From NCBI GenBank assembly GCA_017626055.1, contig JAGAJM010000004.1, forward strand, positions 340,698 to 404,697: DNA of 64,000 nucleotides. The letters run 5' to 3'. The stretch comes from a bacterium. GTDB taxonomy: Bacteria; Cyanobacteriota; Vampirovibrionia; Gastranaerophilales; Gastranaerophilaceae. The position numbers were made by a program, and so were the translations under genes. Each line of letters starts with the position of its first letter. Within the stretch, counting starts at the first letter, position 1. A model generated the notes under the pieces. That model was given only the letters and a program-made list of their open reading frames with translations. It was not told the DNA's origin and searched no databases. Below, one piece after another: positions 45,809 through 55,690 of the stretch.

Positions 45809-46585
45809 TTATTTTATTCTTGATAATATAATACCGTCTTTTTCTCTATAATTTTTTATAATATTGGCTGTGATGGTATTATTGTATTTTTCTTTCAACC
45901 ACATGTATTTATCTAAGGCTACTTGGTCGTATAATCCAATTTTTATTTGCTTTTTTAGTTCTATAATGTAGTCAGCCCATTGCTCATTACTATCTACTTC
46001 AGACCCAAAAGTATCATACGAAATATAGTCAATATAATAATAGCCATCATTATCCATTTTTAAGCAACTAACTATGTCTTTTTCTTCATCTCTTGCATCA
46101 TAATCAATTTGTGAAGAATATTTAGAACATTCTGTGATAACTTTATTTGGGATTATTACTCTTGGGTATTTTGCAACTTTTTCCATTGAAACAACTTTAT
46201 TCATGGCTGGTCCAAAAATCGTTGTATTTTTATGATACAAATCTCCACAAGTGCAAGCACCTCTTAAGAAAATACCATGCAATGCTGCAAAATTTGCTTG
46301 TAATCTCATGACATCCAATATTGTGTAAAATAAACCAGAAGGTGTTTCTATAGGGAAAGAAATTATAATCGAATCAGAAACTTGTAAATAATTTTTTTCT
46401 TTGCTTTTTGCCCATTTTATTTCTTCAGCTTTACGTTTACTTATCCATCTTGTGTAATCAAGGTGATATTCAGCATTATCAAACTGTTTCAACATTTCAT
46501 CAACTGAAATTTTATTATTTTCAATTATTTCCTTGAACCCTAAAATGTCTAAAAAGAAAATTACACAATTTTTATATTCTGCCAT
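45809..46585 (-). CDS. Class III nucleotide-cyclase-like protein at the end of an RM operon
   Basis: 258 aa. Start moved to ATG 46585 because CGGAG (46591-46595) precedes it; an earlier in-frame ATG lies at 46612. VIFFLDILGFKEI (Asp13) and YLQVSDSIIISFP (Asp71) match the two metal-binding Asp of class III adenylate/guanylate cyclases, and FLRGACTCGDLYHKNTTIFG followed by PAMNKVVSMEKVAKYPRVII is typical of an uncharacterised cyclase-like family. Purine-specifying residues were not recognised. It might make a nucleotide signal or be an inactive relative. Last gene of the MTase-HNH-nuclease operon. Confidence 0.55.
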   Translation of the reverse strand: MAEYKNCVIFFLDILGFKEIIENNKISVDEMLKQFDNAEYHLDYTRWISKRKAEEIKWAKSKEKNYLQVSDSIIISFPIETPSGLFYTILDVMRLQANFAALHGIFLRGACTCGDLYHKNTTIFGPAMNKVVSMEKVAKYPRVIIPNKVITECSKYSSQIDYDARDEEKDIVSCLKMDNDGYYYIDYISYDTFGSEVDSNEQWADYIIELKKQIKIGLYDQVALDKYMWLKEKYNNTITANIIKNYREKDGIILSRIK

Positions 46586-46599
46586 TTCAGTCTCCGTAT

Positions 46600-47448
46600 T
46601 TATTGAGAACATTCTCTAATCATATCATTTAACTTTTCGTTCAAATTGATTTGATTGATTGCTTCATTGTATATCTTGGTAAACTCATTAAAATCAATGC
46701 CATCAGGCAAAATCTTATTCCAAAAAGCAGAACCCACTAAAAACATATGTGGATATTGCAAATATTTCTTAATAGAACCAGACCAAGTTCTACCTTCCCC
46801 ATCTTTATGATAAATAGTTGCAAAATAAGGTTTTGTTTTTCTATAATTTAGACCTGTATAAATAGTTAAAAGCTTTTTAGCGTTTGACGGTGCGTTGCTA
46901 CTATCAAGATTACCACCTGCTTTAATTTCCATAATATTTAATTCATCACCATCCCAAAATGCCAAATCAACAGGCTTTGTTTGATAGTCATTGGTAAATG
47001 GCAAGTCGCCAGATATAAGTTCCAGTATGCTTTCATGGTTTACTGAGCAACAAACTTTCCTCTTTTTATCACCTTCGCATCTAGTCATAAATTCAGCAAT
47101 TCTACCCTGCAAAGCTGGATTGTGCATATCCACATTTGAAACAATTATTTGTTCGTGTTCGTTAGAATTTATAATATTGTGTTCAAGATTATGTGGGTTA
47201 ATTATTTGAGGAACATTTTCAGTACCATATCTTAATTTCGCAACTTCTTTTGCAACTTTTTGAATAGAATTGCCGCTTTTTGACTCAAAGCTACTTACGA
47301 AAACCATGTGAGCAGACATCAGAGTATCTAATTCTTTGAGCAAAAAATTATGTTGTTTAGCCTTGAAATTTGTTACAAAATCACCTTGTATTTTTTCTAT
47401 TAACGAAGAAAATTCTTCTTCTACAATGTTAAAAATTCTATCTCTCAT
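46600..47448 (-). CDS. PD-(D/E)XK restriction endonuclease
   Basis: 282 aa. KPVDLAFWDGDELNIMEIKA with the following GGNLDSSNAPSNAKKLL is a clean PD-(D/E)XK catalytic core (D, then E-x-K). N-terminal helices and a VSSFESKSGNSIQKVAKEVA segment recall TdeIII-like type II enzymes, but that sub-assignment is tentative. It starts inside the end of the HNH gene (11-bp overlap). With the Dam-type methylase and the HNH protein it forms a type II restriction-modification operon. Confidence 0.7.
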   Translation of the reverse strand: MRDRIFNIVEEEFSSLIEKIQGDFVTNFKAKQHNFLLKELDTLMSAHMVFVSSFESKSGNSIQKVAKEVAKLRYGTENVPQIINPHNLEHNIINSNEHEQIIVSNVDMHNPALQGRIAEFMTRCEGDKKRKVCCSVNHESILELISGDLPFTNDYQTKPVDLAFWDGDELNIMEIKAGGNLDSSNAPSNAKKLLTIYTGLNYRKTKPYFATIYHKDGEGRTWSGSIKKYLQYPHMFLVGSAFWNKILPDGIDFNEFTKIYNEAINQINLNEKLNDMIRECSQ

Positions 47449-48169
47449 TTTGAAAAACCTCTTTTAACTTTTCTACATTTATATTATTTCGATGTAATAT
47501 TTTATGACAATTGGAACAAAGCGGAACTAAATTTAATCTTGCTTCCTCTAAATTAGATATTTCACCATTTTCCTCGTATATAGATACGGGTTTAATATGA
47601 TGTAATTCAATGTAATTTTTACCTAAAGCACCATATGTGATTTCAAAATCAAAACCGCAAACTTCACATTTAATTTTATTTTTGGATTTATAATATTCAA
47701 ATGCATAATTTCTTAATTTTTGCGATCGCTTACGAGTTTTAGAATTAGTTGTTACCAATTTACCTTCGCTGACTTCTTCCTCTAGTACAAAATATCTATT
47801 TGAAGCACCCAGTAGGTTTAAATTAGCAATTTTCTGGTCTTCAACATCGAAATGCCCACTATTAATATATTCATATTCTTCGTATTTAACTTCAAGGAAA
47901 TTTAAGCCAATTTCTGTAATGTAATATTTTTTATTTACATATTCTGCAAAATTATAGCGCTCTAATGTTTTATGTGAACGCAAGTTCCTAACCTTTTGAG
48001 AAAAATAAGTATCACTTCTTCCAGAAATTACTTCAACATCTTTACCACTAGGTTGCATTACTTCTGTTAGCATCGCAATCAAATCTGAAGTACTTAATCC
48101 ATTATCATGTATGGAAAGTAATTTTAATGTAGGAATTACTAATTGTGCTTCAGAAATACGTTCTTCCAT
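47438..48169 (-). CDS. HNH endonuclease with N-terminal winged helix
   Basis: 243 aa. Residues ~1-95 are winged-helix-like (LKLLSIHDNGLSTSDLIAML). The HNH domain is C-terminal: CEVCGFDFEITYG, YIELHHIKPVSIYEENGE and LVPLCSNCHKILHRNN, with both CxxC pairs of the zinc knuckle. It lies 8 bp after the methyltransferase gene and overlaps the next nuclease gene. Two nucleases beside one methylase is unusual; one may act on methylated or hemimethylated sites. Confidence 0.85.
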   Translation of the reverse strand: MEERISEAQLVIPTLKLLSIHDNGLSTSDLIAMLTEVMQPSGKDVEVISGRSDTYFSQKVRNLRSHKTLERYNFAEYVNKKYYITEIGLNFLEVKYEEYEYINSGHFDVEDQKIANLNLLGASNRYFVLEEEVSEGKLVTTNSKTRKRSQKLRNYAFEYYKSKNKIKCEVCGFDFEITYGALGKNYIELHHIKPVSIYEENGEISNLEEARLNLVPLCSNCHKILHRNNINVEKLKEVFQNER

Positions 48170-48177
48170 AAAAACTC

Positions 48178-49356
48178 CTATGCATATTGCAATTGTTTTT
48201 TGCGCTTAATATTTAAAGAAGTTGCTGTTTTTTCTTCAGATGGCAACGGATAATTTGTGATGATTAAATGTTCACAATCTCTATTGTTACGGCCTTTAAA
48301 ACTAACCATATAAGTTTTATCAAAACTATTTATATGCAAACCCTTATTACTATATAATTCAGAAATAAAATCTGTGTTTTTGATTACAAGCATAAATTTT
48401 GCAGGGCATTTATTGATTAAATAATTTGCCAAACGTTCCTGATCTTGTTTATCAAAAGTATTATTAACATAACTACTGAAATCAGTATCATATGGCGGAT
48501 CTAAAAATATAAAATCATTTTTAGTAAGTTTAATTTTATCCAAAAATTCTTCAAAATCGAGATTGTATATGTCTGTATTGACAAAGTGTGATTGCAATTC
48601 TTTTGACTTGATATAGTTAATTTTTCTTTGAAAGTTCTTTCTATTATAAGAAATTCCACCATAAGGAACATTAAATTCTCCATTAGAATTGTATCTAAAC
48701 ATAGAAGAATAGCAGTATTCACGAATAAAATAAAAATATTCGCTATTATCATACTTGTTATACAAAGCCCTTATAAACATATAGAAAGAGCCTTTTAAAG
48801 CACATTCGAAATTGTCATATATATCTTTTTCAGAAAGATTTCCCTTCTTTTCTTCCAAATCTTTCATTCTGACTAATTTTGCACTAATATTACGCAATAG
48901 TTCTTTCTCAAAAATGCCATAATGTTTCAATAATTCAGCGTTTAATAGTTGTTTAAAAGCCTTTTTGTTATTGTTTACAAACAATTCAATATTTTTAATT
49001 AAATCCTCTTTTGAAACTTCATTGGCTTTATATTTTGAATAAATTGCGTTAAAAACATCAATATTATTATCTAATATGCTTTCTAACCCAACCCAAGCAT
49101 CTTGAAGAGACTGCAAACGAGTTATAAAATCCTTGTTTTTATACTTTATATTATTGTATAAAGTTGTTAATTCAACGGATTTGTCGTTTATAAGCTTATT
49201 TTTATTGCCCATGGAGAAATAAACTGCCCCTCCGCCAACGAAAGGCTCAATAAAGCGAACAAAATTATCCGGTACATTCGGAAGAATATACTTTAGTTCT
49301 TGTTCTTTACCTCCAGCCCACTTAACTATGGGCGACAATTCGTTCACCTTCTCCAT
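48178..49356 (-). CDS. Dam-family (D12 class) adenine-N6 DNA methyltransferase
   Basis: 392 aa. N-terminal PIVKWAGGKEQELKYILP and FIEPFVGGGAVYFSM form the SAM-binding motifs; DFIFLDPPYDTDF is motif IV. An unusually long helical insert (~95-210) may be the target-recognition domain. First gene of a four-gene operon (methylase, HNH, PD-(D/E)XK, cyclase-like). TATAAT lies 7 nt before the ATG; predicted leaderless or nearly so. Confidence 0.92.
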   Translation of the reverse strand: MEKVNELSPIVKWAGGKEQELKYILPNVPDNFVRFIEPFVGGGAVYFSMGNKNKLINDKSVELTTLYNNIKYKNKDFITRLQSLQDAWVGLESILDNNIDVFNAIYSKYKANEVSKEDLIKNIELFVNNNKKAFKQLLNAELLKHYGIFEKELLRNISAKLVRMKDLEEKKGNLSEKDIYDNFECALKGSFYMFIRALYNKYDNSEYFYFIREYCYSSMFRYNSNGEFNVPYGGISYNRKNFQRKINYIKSKELQSHFVNTDIYNLDFEEFLDKIKLTKNDFIFLDPPYDTDFSSYVNNTFDKQDQERLANYLINKCPAKFMLVIKNTDFISELYSNKGLHINSFDKTYMVSFKGRNNRDCEHLIITNYPLPSEEKTATSLNIKRKKQLQYA

Positions 49357-49363
49357 AGAAATT

Positions 49364-49369
49364 ATTATA
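49364..49369 (-). promoter_or_regulatory. -10 box before the RM operon
   Basis: On the minus strand TATAAT, then 7 nt, then ATG at 49356. Divergent from the ATPase promoter. Confidence 0.55.
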
Positions 49370-49441
49370 TGCTAAACATGTTATTAGCACAATGTAATGA
49401 AGAAAGGTTAAGAAAGAGGCCTATTTATCAAAAATTTATTA

Positions 49442-49447
49442 TATAAT
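49442..49447 (+). promoter_or_regulatory. -10 box of a predicted leaderless promoter (ATPase gene)
   Basis: TATAAT then TGTTTT then ATG 49454; no ribosome-binding site in the preceding AT-rich sequence. Confidence 0.6.
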
Positions 49448-49453
49448 TGTTTT

Positions 49454-51217
49454 ATGACTAATGATTGTAGAATTAAAAAAATAGAAATAAAAAATATAAA
49501 AGGTTTTGAAAATTATTTATTTTCCCCAAGTCAATATTTGATACCAAATAAACCTAATTTGTTTGTTGCTCCAAACGGGTTTGGGAAAAGCTCAATTACT
49601 ACAGCTTTTAATTCTTTACTTAAAACAAAAATAAAACTTTCCCCATTAGAATATAGGGAACAAAACTTTGATTATAAACCTTATTTATCAATTATAACTT
49701 CCGATGAACATGGTAATGATGAACATGTTTTTTATGCGGATGAAAATAAAAATACAATAAATGATGTTTTTGAAATAGAAGTAATAAATTCTCCTCTAAA
49801 AGCCAAGAAAAAATCTTTAGGAGGTGGAAATTCATATGCTGTAATAGATATCGAACCATTAATAATATGGAACACTATTCCTAAAAGGGAGAATATGCCA
49901 TATTCTGTTACAGAATTCAGAAAAACTATGAAGAAAAATTCTCATATATTTAAGAATCTCAATTTTTTATTTAGTAATAAGAAGTTCATATGTGAGTTTA
50001 AAAATAAGATTAATTACAAGTCTTTTGAACTTAAAAAAAGACAAAAAATTCTTCGAGAATTTAAAGAACAATTATGCACATTATCATCAAAAGAAATAAA
50101 AAATTTTGAAAATATCGACATAACAACAATTCAAAGCATTAAAGAGCTTAATGATATTATTAATTTAATAAAAAAATATAGTAACGAAATTGAAGATATT
50201 AAGGATTTATACATTCAAGGTATCCAAATTGTTGAGGTTGTACTATCTCTGCCATCAACTAAATTTAATAATATTTACAAATATTATTCCTACTGTTTAG
50301 AAAAAGAAAAATTTAAAAGTAGAATTAAAAATTTTAATAATGCATGGTTAAAACTGGAATTATTGGAGAAAAAAGGAAAACTTATAGCCGAATTCCCAAA
50401 TCCTAGTCTAATTTCTAATGGTCAAAGGGATATTTTAGTATTTGTAGCAAAACTATTAAGAGCAGAAGTAAAATTACACGGGGATAATAGTATATTAATT
50501 ATAGATGAAATATTTGATTATTTAGATGAAGCTAATTTGGTATCAGCACAGTATTATATAAATAGATTTATAGAAGCTTTTAAAGAAAAAAATAAAAAAA
50601 TTTACGTAATTATTATGACTCATTTGGACCCGGTTGTCTTTAAATCTTATTACTTTAAAAATTTGCATACTTACTATCTAACAAAATCTCAAAGAAAACC
50701 GAATGAAAAAATAATCGAAAAATTATTGATTTATAGAAATAAAAAGGAAAATAAATTTACAGATGAACAAATTGATAATATTTCAAGATATTATTTACAT
50801 TACAATCCGAATAATTATGAACCAATAGATGTATTTGATCGTTTAAATTTAAACAAAATTCATACAAAAACAGATTTTATTACTTATATTAAATATCATT
50901 ATGAATTGTATAAAAATGAAAATAGAACCACAGAATATGATCCTTTAGCTATATGCTGTTATGTAAGACTAAAAATTGAAAAATCTTTATACGACAGATT
51001 AGAAGCTTCTAACAAAGATAGGTTTTTAGACTGTTATACAACCATTGAGAAACTTAAGTTTATGGAAGAATTAGGAGAAGATCTTTCAGAAAATTACTAT
51101 TTGCTAAATATCATCCATAATGAGGCTATTCATTGCAAAAATAATACCGATAATTACACAAGACTATATTCAAAACTTGAAAACTTAATCATTCGACAAC
51201 TTATTTTATCTATATAA
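49454..51217 (+). CDS. SMC/ABC-type AAA ATPase, probable defence gene
   Basis: 587 aa. ABC-class head: Walker A FVAPNGFGKSSITTAF (~45), signature-like LISNGQRDILVFVAKLLRAE, Walker B SILIIDEIFDYLDEANLV and the switch His in VIIMTHLDP. A coiled-coil segment separates the halves (~190-240). C-terminal ~150 residues are helical, end in NIIHNEAIHCKNNTDNYTRL and could be an effector domain; HEPN-like helices are possible. Similar ATPases act with nucleases in OLD/RloC/PrrC-type defence. It stands alone on the plus strand. Confidence 0.7.
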   Translation: MTNDCRIKKIEIKNIKGFENYLFSPSQYLIPNKPNLFVAPNGFGKSSITTAFNSLLKTKIKLSPLEYREQNFDYKPYLSIITSDEHGNDEHVFYADENKNTINDVFEIEVINSPLKAKKKSLGGGNSYAVIDIEPLIIWNTIPKRENMPYSVTEFRKTMKKNSHIFKNLNFLFSNKKFICEFKNKINYKSFELKKRQKILREFKEQLCTLSSKEIKNFENIDITTIQSIKELNDIINLIKKYSNEIEDIKDLYIQGIQIVEVVLSLPSTKFNNIYKYYSYCLEKEKFKSRIKNFNNAWLKLELLEKKGKLIAEFPNPSLISNGQRDILVFVAKLLRAEVKLHGDNSILIIDEIFDYLDEANLVSAQYYINRFIEAFKEKNKKIYVIIMTHLDPVVFKSYYFKNLHTYYLTKSQRKPNEKIIEKLLIYRNKKENKFTDEQIDNISRYYLHYNPNNYEPIDVFDRLNLNKIHTKTDFITYIKYHYELYKNENRTTEYDPLAICCYVRLKIEKSLYDRLEASNKDRFLDCYTTIEKLKFMEELGEDLSENYYLLNIIHNEAIHCKNNTDNYTRLYSKLENLIIRQLILSI

Positions 51218-51260
51218 TGGTGCTAAAATATTACTTCCATGAATACATTATTTGTTTTAT

Positions 51261-52592
51261 TTATAATAAATTTTGTTGTGCAAAACTCTTCAATATATCA
51301 GCACTAGGATGGTCTGATAATGAAACAAGTTTATTGGCTAATACAACAGGAACTAGAGAATTGTAATATAAATCACATTTTAAATATGCAATATTATTTA
51401 ATACTATTGGTAAATTTATATAATCAGACAAATTCGGTTCAGCCTTTAAATTCATTGTTGGTATGGATGCTATATAAATATTATCATATTTTGATTTATA
51501 AATTAGCTTATGACTATAGTATGTAGTCTCTCCATAAATGGATCCAGGTCTAGGTTGTCCTGGTAAAATATACTTATATATGTAACTATTACCCAATAAT
51601 ACAATTTGGTTATTCTTTAATTTATCGGATATCATTTCAGCATGTTCGACAAAAGCTCCACTTTTTTCTAAACCAACTAAATTTATTGTATAATTTTCAT
51701 TCAAGTATTTTATTAATTTTTTCATTGGTTTATGTATATTAGCGGTCTGACCAAAGAATGCCAAGGGACCATCTTTAACTATCAATGTTTCTTTCAAGAT
51801 ATCTGCTTTTGTATTAAGAATCTCTTTTATCAAATAAACAATTATTAGCTGTTCAATAGTAGTACATAAATAACCTAAGATTCCACCTGCCCCAATTTCA
51901 TTATCAACGACCTCATGTAATCTAAAAACATCTGTTAAATATATAGTTTCATTGCAATGAGGACATTTAAAGGTGCAATCAGAGGATAAATCACTTCTTC
52001 TAAAGGTTATAGATTTTGTGCAATGTGGACATTGCGCAATAGTCCAGGTTACTTCACTATTAGAATTATATTCCTCAAAGATTAACCATTTTAAAGCTTT
52101 TATTAAACCTTGATTTTCAATATTATTGACAAAAAAATCATATATAGATCTTCTAACAGAATTTATTAGATCTATTTCATCTTTAAATGTAACTCCTTTT
52201 GTAGGAAGAACTAATTTCATTCTTTGCATATTCTGTAGTTTAGAAAAGTCATCCGGATCTATAAAAGGTTTTTCCTCCATTTCAATTAAGTCTTGATATT
52301 TAAAAAATAAAGCTCCAAATTGAAAGAAAGCAATTGTTGAAGAAGGAAATTCCTTTCTAACAAAGACATCTGTAAAACCACCATCAATTGCAATAATGTT
52401 TTTTATTGGATTATTTTCAAGATCTTCAAGAAAATAGGTTTGCATATCTTGTTGAGAAATATCTTTATCAAATGAAGGAATATGACAATCGCTCAAGAAA
52501 TTCTTTACGTCTCTATCGTTAATAATACTTGTATGATTGGTTTTACTAGCGGATTCAAAAGGTTTATTGGAATATTTATTATTATAACTCAT
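51261..52592 (-). CDS. NurA-like nuclease with inserted zinc ribbon
   Basis: 443 aa from ATG 52592, chosen because AGGTGG lies 5 nt before it (a GTG directly after the HerA stop is also in frame). NurA marks: KNIIAIDGGFTDVF (first metal Asp), ETLIVKDGPLAFFGQ (second Asp) and VGLEKSGAFVEHAE. An insert around residue 190-225 carries CPHC...CPHC, a zinc ribbon not found in archaeal NurA. NurA resects DNA ends together with the HerA translocase. Last gene of the methyltransferase-HerA-NurA operon. Confidence 0.78.
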   Translation of the reverse strand: MSYNNKYSNKPFESASKTNHTSIINDRDVKNFLSDCHIPSFDKDISQQDMQTYFLEDLENNPIKNIIAIDGGFTDVFVRKEFPSSTIAFFQFGALFFKYQDLIEMEEKPFIDPDDFSKLQNMQRMKLVLPTKGVTFKDEIDLINSVRRSIYDFFVNNIENQGLIKALKWLIFEEYNSNSEVTWTIAQCPHCTKSITFRRSDLSSDCTFKCPHCNETIYLTDVFRLHEVVDNEIGAGGILGYLCTTIEQLIIVYLIKEILNTKADILKETLIVKDGPLAFFGQTANIHKPMKKLIKYLNENYTINLVGLEKSGAFVEHAEMISDKLKNNQIVLLGNSYIYKYILPGQPRPGSIYGETTYYSHKLIYKSKYDNIYIASIPTMNLKAEPNLSDYINLPIVLNNIAYLKCDLYYNSLVPVVLANKLVSLSDHPSADILKSFAQQNLL

Positions 52593-52601
52593 TGTATCCA
52601 C

Positions 52602-54617
52602 CTATGAATTAGAACTTTCTGAGGTAAATCTGTCTATTTGAACAGGAACAATAAATGCATTGGAATAAGTTTTCATTCTGATAAAACCCTTATCGCTGCC
52701 TGAGCTATATTTTATCAAACTCTCACAAAAATCTTCAAAATCATAAAATTTGCGAATTTCTTTTATCTCGTCATCATTATTTAAATGTGCAATAAACCAA
52801 TTTTGAGTATTTTTCAAAATGTTAGAACTAATAGAACTTACTTCTTGTGTTGCATAAATCATACCCAAGTTTAATTTTGCACCTTCTTTTGCAATCCTAT
52901 TATATATTTGACTTAAGTCTTTATCATCTTTCTTGGGAAATAGATTATGGGCTTCTTCAAAATAAAATTGTATGAAATTATTTGGCATATTATTTACAAA
53001 AGCATTCATAGAAGCTTGAAAAATACTTCTACAGATTCTTTCCGAAAATGTTTGTTGTATCTTAGGATCTCCTTGTGATAAATCGATAATAACAATTTTT
53101 CCATTCCTTAAATCTTCAATGATTTCTTTTTCAAATGAAATTTCTGTTGTTGCTGTGTGATATTTACTTAATGGTACAATTTTTTTATAACCGCTAATAT
53201 TTCTAGATTTTGCAGATAAATCTCTTTTTTGCGTTAGCATAACTAATATTGCTTTTAAATCTTCATCTACCCATTCATGTCCATGACTAGCTTTATATTT
53301 GCGGAAAAATTCGTGATTGTCACAATTTTCTGCAACCCAGGTAAACCATAAAACTGCCTCATCAATACTGATTCCTTTATTTGGATCAATTTCTTCATTT
53401 TCCTTAATGGCATTATTAATATCTTTATTTCCTTGGAAAAACACTTTAAAATCATTTGGGACAGTATAACCCGCCTTATATAGACAACACCGATAAGCAG
53501 CAACTTTTCTTTGCCATCTTATATAATCACTACGGTTTTCATTTTGATCTGGTTGTATAAAATCAATTGCAAGGAAGTTTTTTATGTAATCCCCTGCTTC
53601 ATTTTCCAATAAGTTATATATTAAATCAAAACCAGCTTCTATATCATTATAAAAATTTACTTTTAAGATTTTAAAACCCTCTTTATCTAACACACTATAT
53701 CTAGTTGTTTGTTCTTTATACTTTTCAAAAATTGCAGTACCAGAATCTTGCATATTAGCATTTGCATATTCACCGTTAATGTCAAATATTATCTGCCCAA
53801 CTGGAAGTTTTGGATTGCCATAATCATCAAATGACTTTAAGTTATCTGCCACGGATGTACTTATAATTTCTGTTGAAGGATTTGCCTTTTTACTAATTTC
53901 TGTTGTGGCATCTATAACTTTTTTTACAGTATTAGATTTACCAGTTCTTGTCATACCAAATAAAGCTGTGCGCTTTCCTAAAAAATCTTGAGGTGTTATA
54001 TAAACCGGGACATTTTGTTCATTTCCTTGAAAACGTAAACTTGAACTATATCTTACTTTCCCAATTTTGACATCATTACTTCCTCCAACAACAGAATTGC
54101 CATCGCGGAAATTAACAATTTTTTCTAGAACTTTACCAGTTGGCTTATAAACTACATAATTATGAGCACTATAAAAATTCTCTACATCTGCGCCAAATGT
54201 TACATTACCATTCTGATCTTTATAAAATGTTCCCAATATGCGACATTCAAGCCCAGAAAAACTAAAAGTATATTTCGTATAATCATCTAACTGGTTATTG
54301 CTGCCAGATGTTTTTAAATTATCTTTATAATATTCAACCATTGATGAGATTACAGCATTATCTGTTGGCAATTTAGACGGCCTTAAAGTCCTTAATAATA
54401 AGCATTCTTCAACATTATCTTTAGAGTTTTCATAAAAAGCAAGTAAAAAGCAACCCTGCGGAACACCGCCGACTTTTTCTTTCCAAGCATCAGTGATCAA
54501 AATATACGCTTTATCATAATCAAGATAATAAGGACGACCAACAAATAGTTCTTTTTTCTTTGCCGATTCAAAAATATCAACATCTGCCATAACTTTAATT
54601 TCATCAACGATACTCAT
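52602..54617 (-). CDS. HerA-like hexameric DNA translocase
   Basis: 671 aa. Walker A RTALFGMTRTGKSNTVKKV (221-229), GQIIFDINGEYANANM, Walker B FIQFYFEEAHNLFPKKDD (~575) and ATQEVSSISSNILKNTQNWF, the HerA/FtsK-superfamily pattern. The N-terminal ~200 residues include a beta-barrel-like HAS region (TGKVLEKIVNF). It pumps DNA into its nuclease partner. It starts 4 bp after the methyltransferase stop with GGAG before the ATG, and its stop is directly followed by NurA. Confidence 0.85.
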   Translation of the reverse strand: MSIVDEIKVMADVDIFESAKKKELFVGRPYYLDYDKAYILITDAWKEKVGGVPQGCFLLAFYENSKDNVEECLLLRTLRPSKLPTDNAVISSMVEYYKDNLKTSGSNNQLDDYTKYTFSFSGLECRILGTFYKDQNGNVTFGADVENFYSAHNYVVYKPTGKVLEKIVNFRDGNSVVGGSNDVKIGKVRYSSSLRFQGNEQNVPVYITPQDFLGKRTALFGMTRTGKSNTVKKVIDATTEISKKANPSTEIISTSVADNLKSFDDYGNPKLPVGQIIFDINGEYANANMQDSGTAIFEKYKEQTTRYSVLDKEGFKILKVNFYNDIEAGFDLIYNLLENEAGDYIKNFLAIDFIQPDQNENRSDYIRWQRKVAAYRCCLYKAGYTVPNDFKVFFQGNKDINNAIKENEEIDPNKGISIDEAVLWFTWVAENCDNHEFFRKYKASHGHEWVDEDLKAILVMLTQKRDLSAKSRNISGYKKIVPLSKYHTATTEISFEKEIIEDLRNGKIVIIDLSQGDPKIQQTFSERICRSIFQASMNAFVNNMPNNFIQFYFEEAHNLFPKKDDKDLSQIYNRIAKEGAKLNLGMIYATQEVSSISSNILKNTQNWFIAHLNNDDEIKEIRKFYDFEDFCESLIKYSSGSDKGFIRMKTYSNAFIVPVQIDRFTSESSNS

Positions 54618-54621
54618 ACCA

Positions 54622-55593
54622 TTACTCCATATTTGTTTTAATTTTTGTTTTTATTGTGGGATCTTCGAATCTAATCATGGATTGTTTACCATAATCTCCA
54701 TTTGCTTCTATGCTTATCCATTTTCTATTAGCTTTTTCTGCACAAAAACCTGTAGTATTACTTCCCCCAAAAGGATCGAATACGATATCTCCTTCATCAG
54801 TTAAAAAATCAATAAAAAAACTGGCTAATTCCAATGGCATTCTTGCCGGATGAGGTGTAATATTCCGGTCTTTACAAGTTCTTGTGTAAAAATCATTTGA
54901 TTTGGTATTTGCTATGCTTAACATAGAATATGGTAACCTTAAATCTTCTCCATTAACTGAAGAAAGTTCCAAAACATTATGCGATATACTTCCCTTATTT
55001 TCTTTCAAAAAACTTTTTTCGCTTATCTTGTGCTCAGAAGGCCTTGCGCCGGCATTATATTTCCCACTCGAAAGTAATTTTTGCATACTTTTGCTATATG
55101 GCCTTAAAATTCTTTGATTGTTAGCTTTAGGATAATCGTTTTTTGACATCCACCAGATATGTGTAAAACTATCAATGGCACGTATTTTTTTTACAGTCAC
55201 CCATTCAGCTGGCGAGGGCAATCTAGCAGGATTATAGCAAATAAACTCTTGACACAATCTTAAACTTGCATCTTGATTTTCAACAAATTCCATCAATGAT
55301 TTTAAATGAAGTAGTGATTGCACAGGGCGACCCTTTTCCCATGAATTTCCCATTTCTATTACGATTGAACCATTATCAGTTAATAAACTTTCAAACAATG
55401 GAGCTAGGCTTACAAACCATGCTTTATATTCTTCGCCACAAAAATTTCCATATTTCTTCTTTTTATTAAGTGGAAAAGGCGGCGATGTTAAAATTAATTG
55501 AACCTTTCCTTGCAACCTAGAATGTTTGATAAAATTTTCACATTTATCAATATAGTATTTGCCTAGTTTTGTAGAATATAATGGTTTGCTCAC
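54622..55593 (-). CDS. DNA methyltransferase (beta class, probably N4-cytosine)
   Basis: 323 aa, GTG start preceded by GGAAG. Motif IV VQLILTSPPFPLNKKKK comes first and motif I DIVFDPFGGSNTTGFCAEKA last (beta order); the TSPPF variant is common in N4-cytosine enzymes. HPARMPLELASFFIDFLTDE lies between. First gene of the operon with HerA and NurA; it could mark host DNA as self for a HerA-NurA effector. A 145-bp regulatory-looking repeat lies 98 bp upstream. Confidence 0.9.
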   Translation of the reverse strand: MSKPLYSTKLGKYYIDKCENFIKHSRLQGKVQLILTSPPFPLNKKKKYGNFCGEEYKAWFVSLAPLFESLLTDNGSIVIEMGNSWEKGRPVQSLLHLKSLMEFVENQDASLRLCQEFICYNPARLPSPAEWVTVKKIRAIDSFTHIWWMSKNDYPKANNQRILRPYSKSMQKLLSSGKYNAGARPSEHKISEKSFLKENKGSISHNVLELSSVNGEDLRLPYSMLSIANTKSNDFYTRTCKDRNITPHPARMPLELASFFIDFLTDEGDIVFDPFGGSNTTGFCAEKANRKWISIEANGDYGKQSMIRFEDPTIKTKIKTNME

Positions 55594-55690
55594 TATAATA
55601 CTTCCAAATTAGTTAGAAACTCTAAGAGCATTATATAACAAACAAGACCAAATTATTTTTTATTATTAACACATAACTTATCAAAAATTT

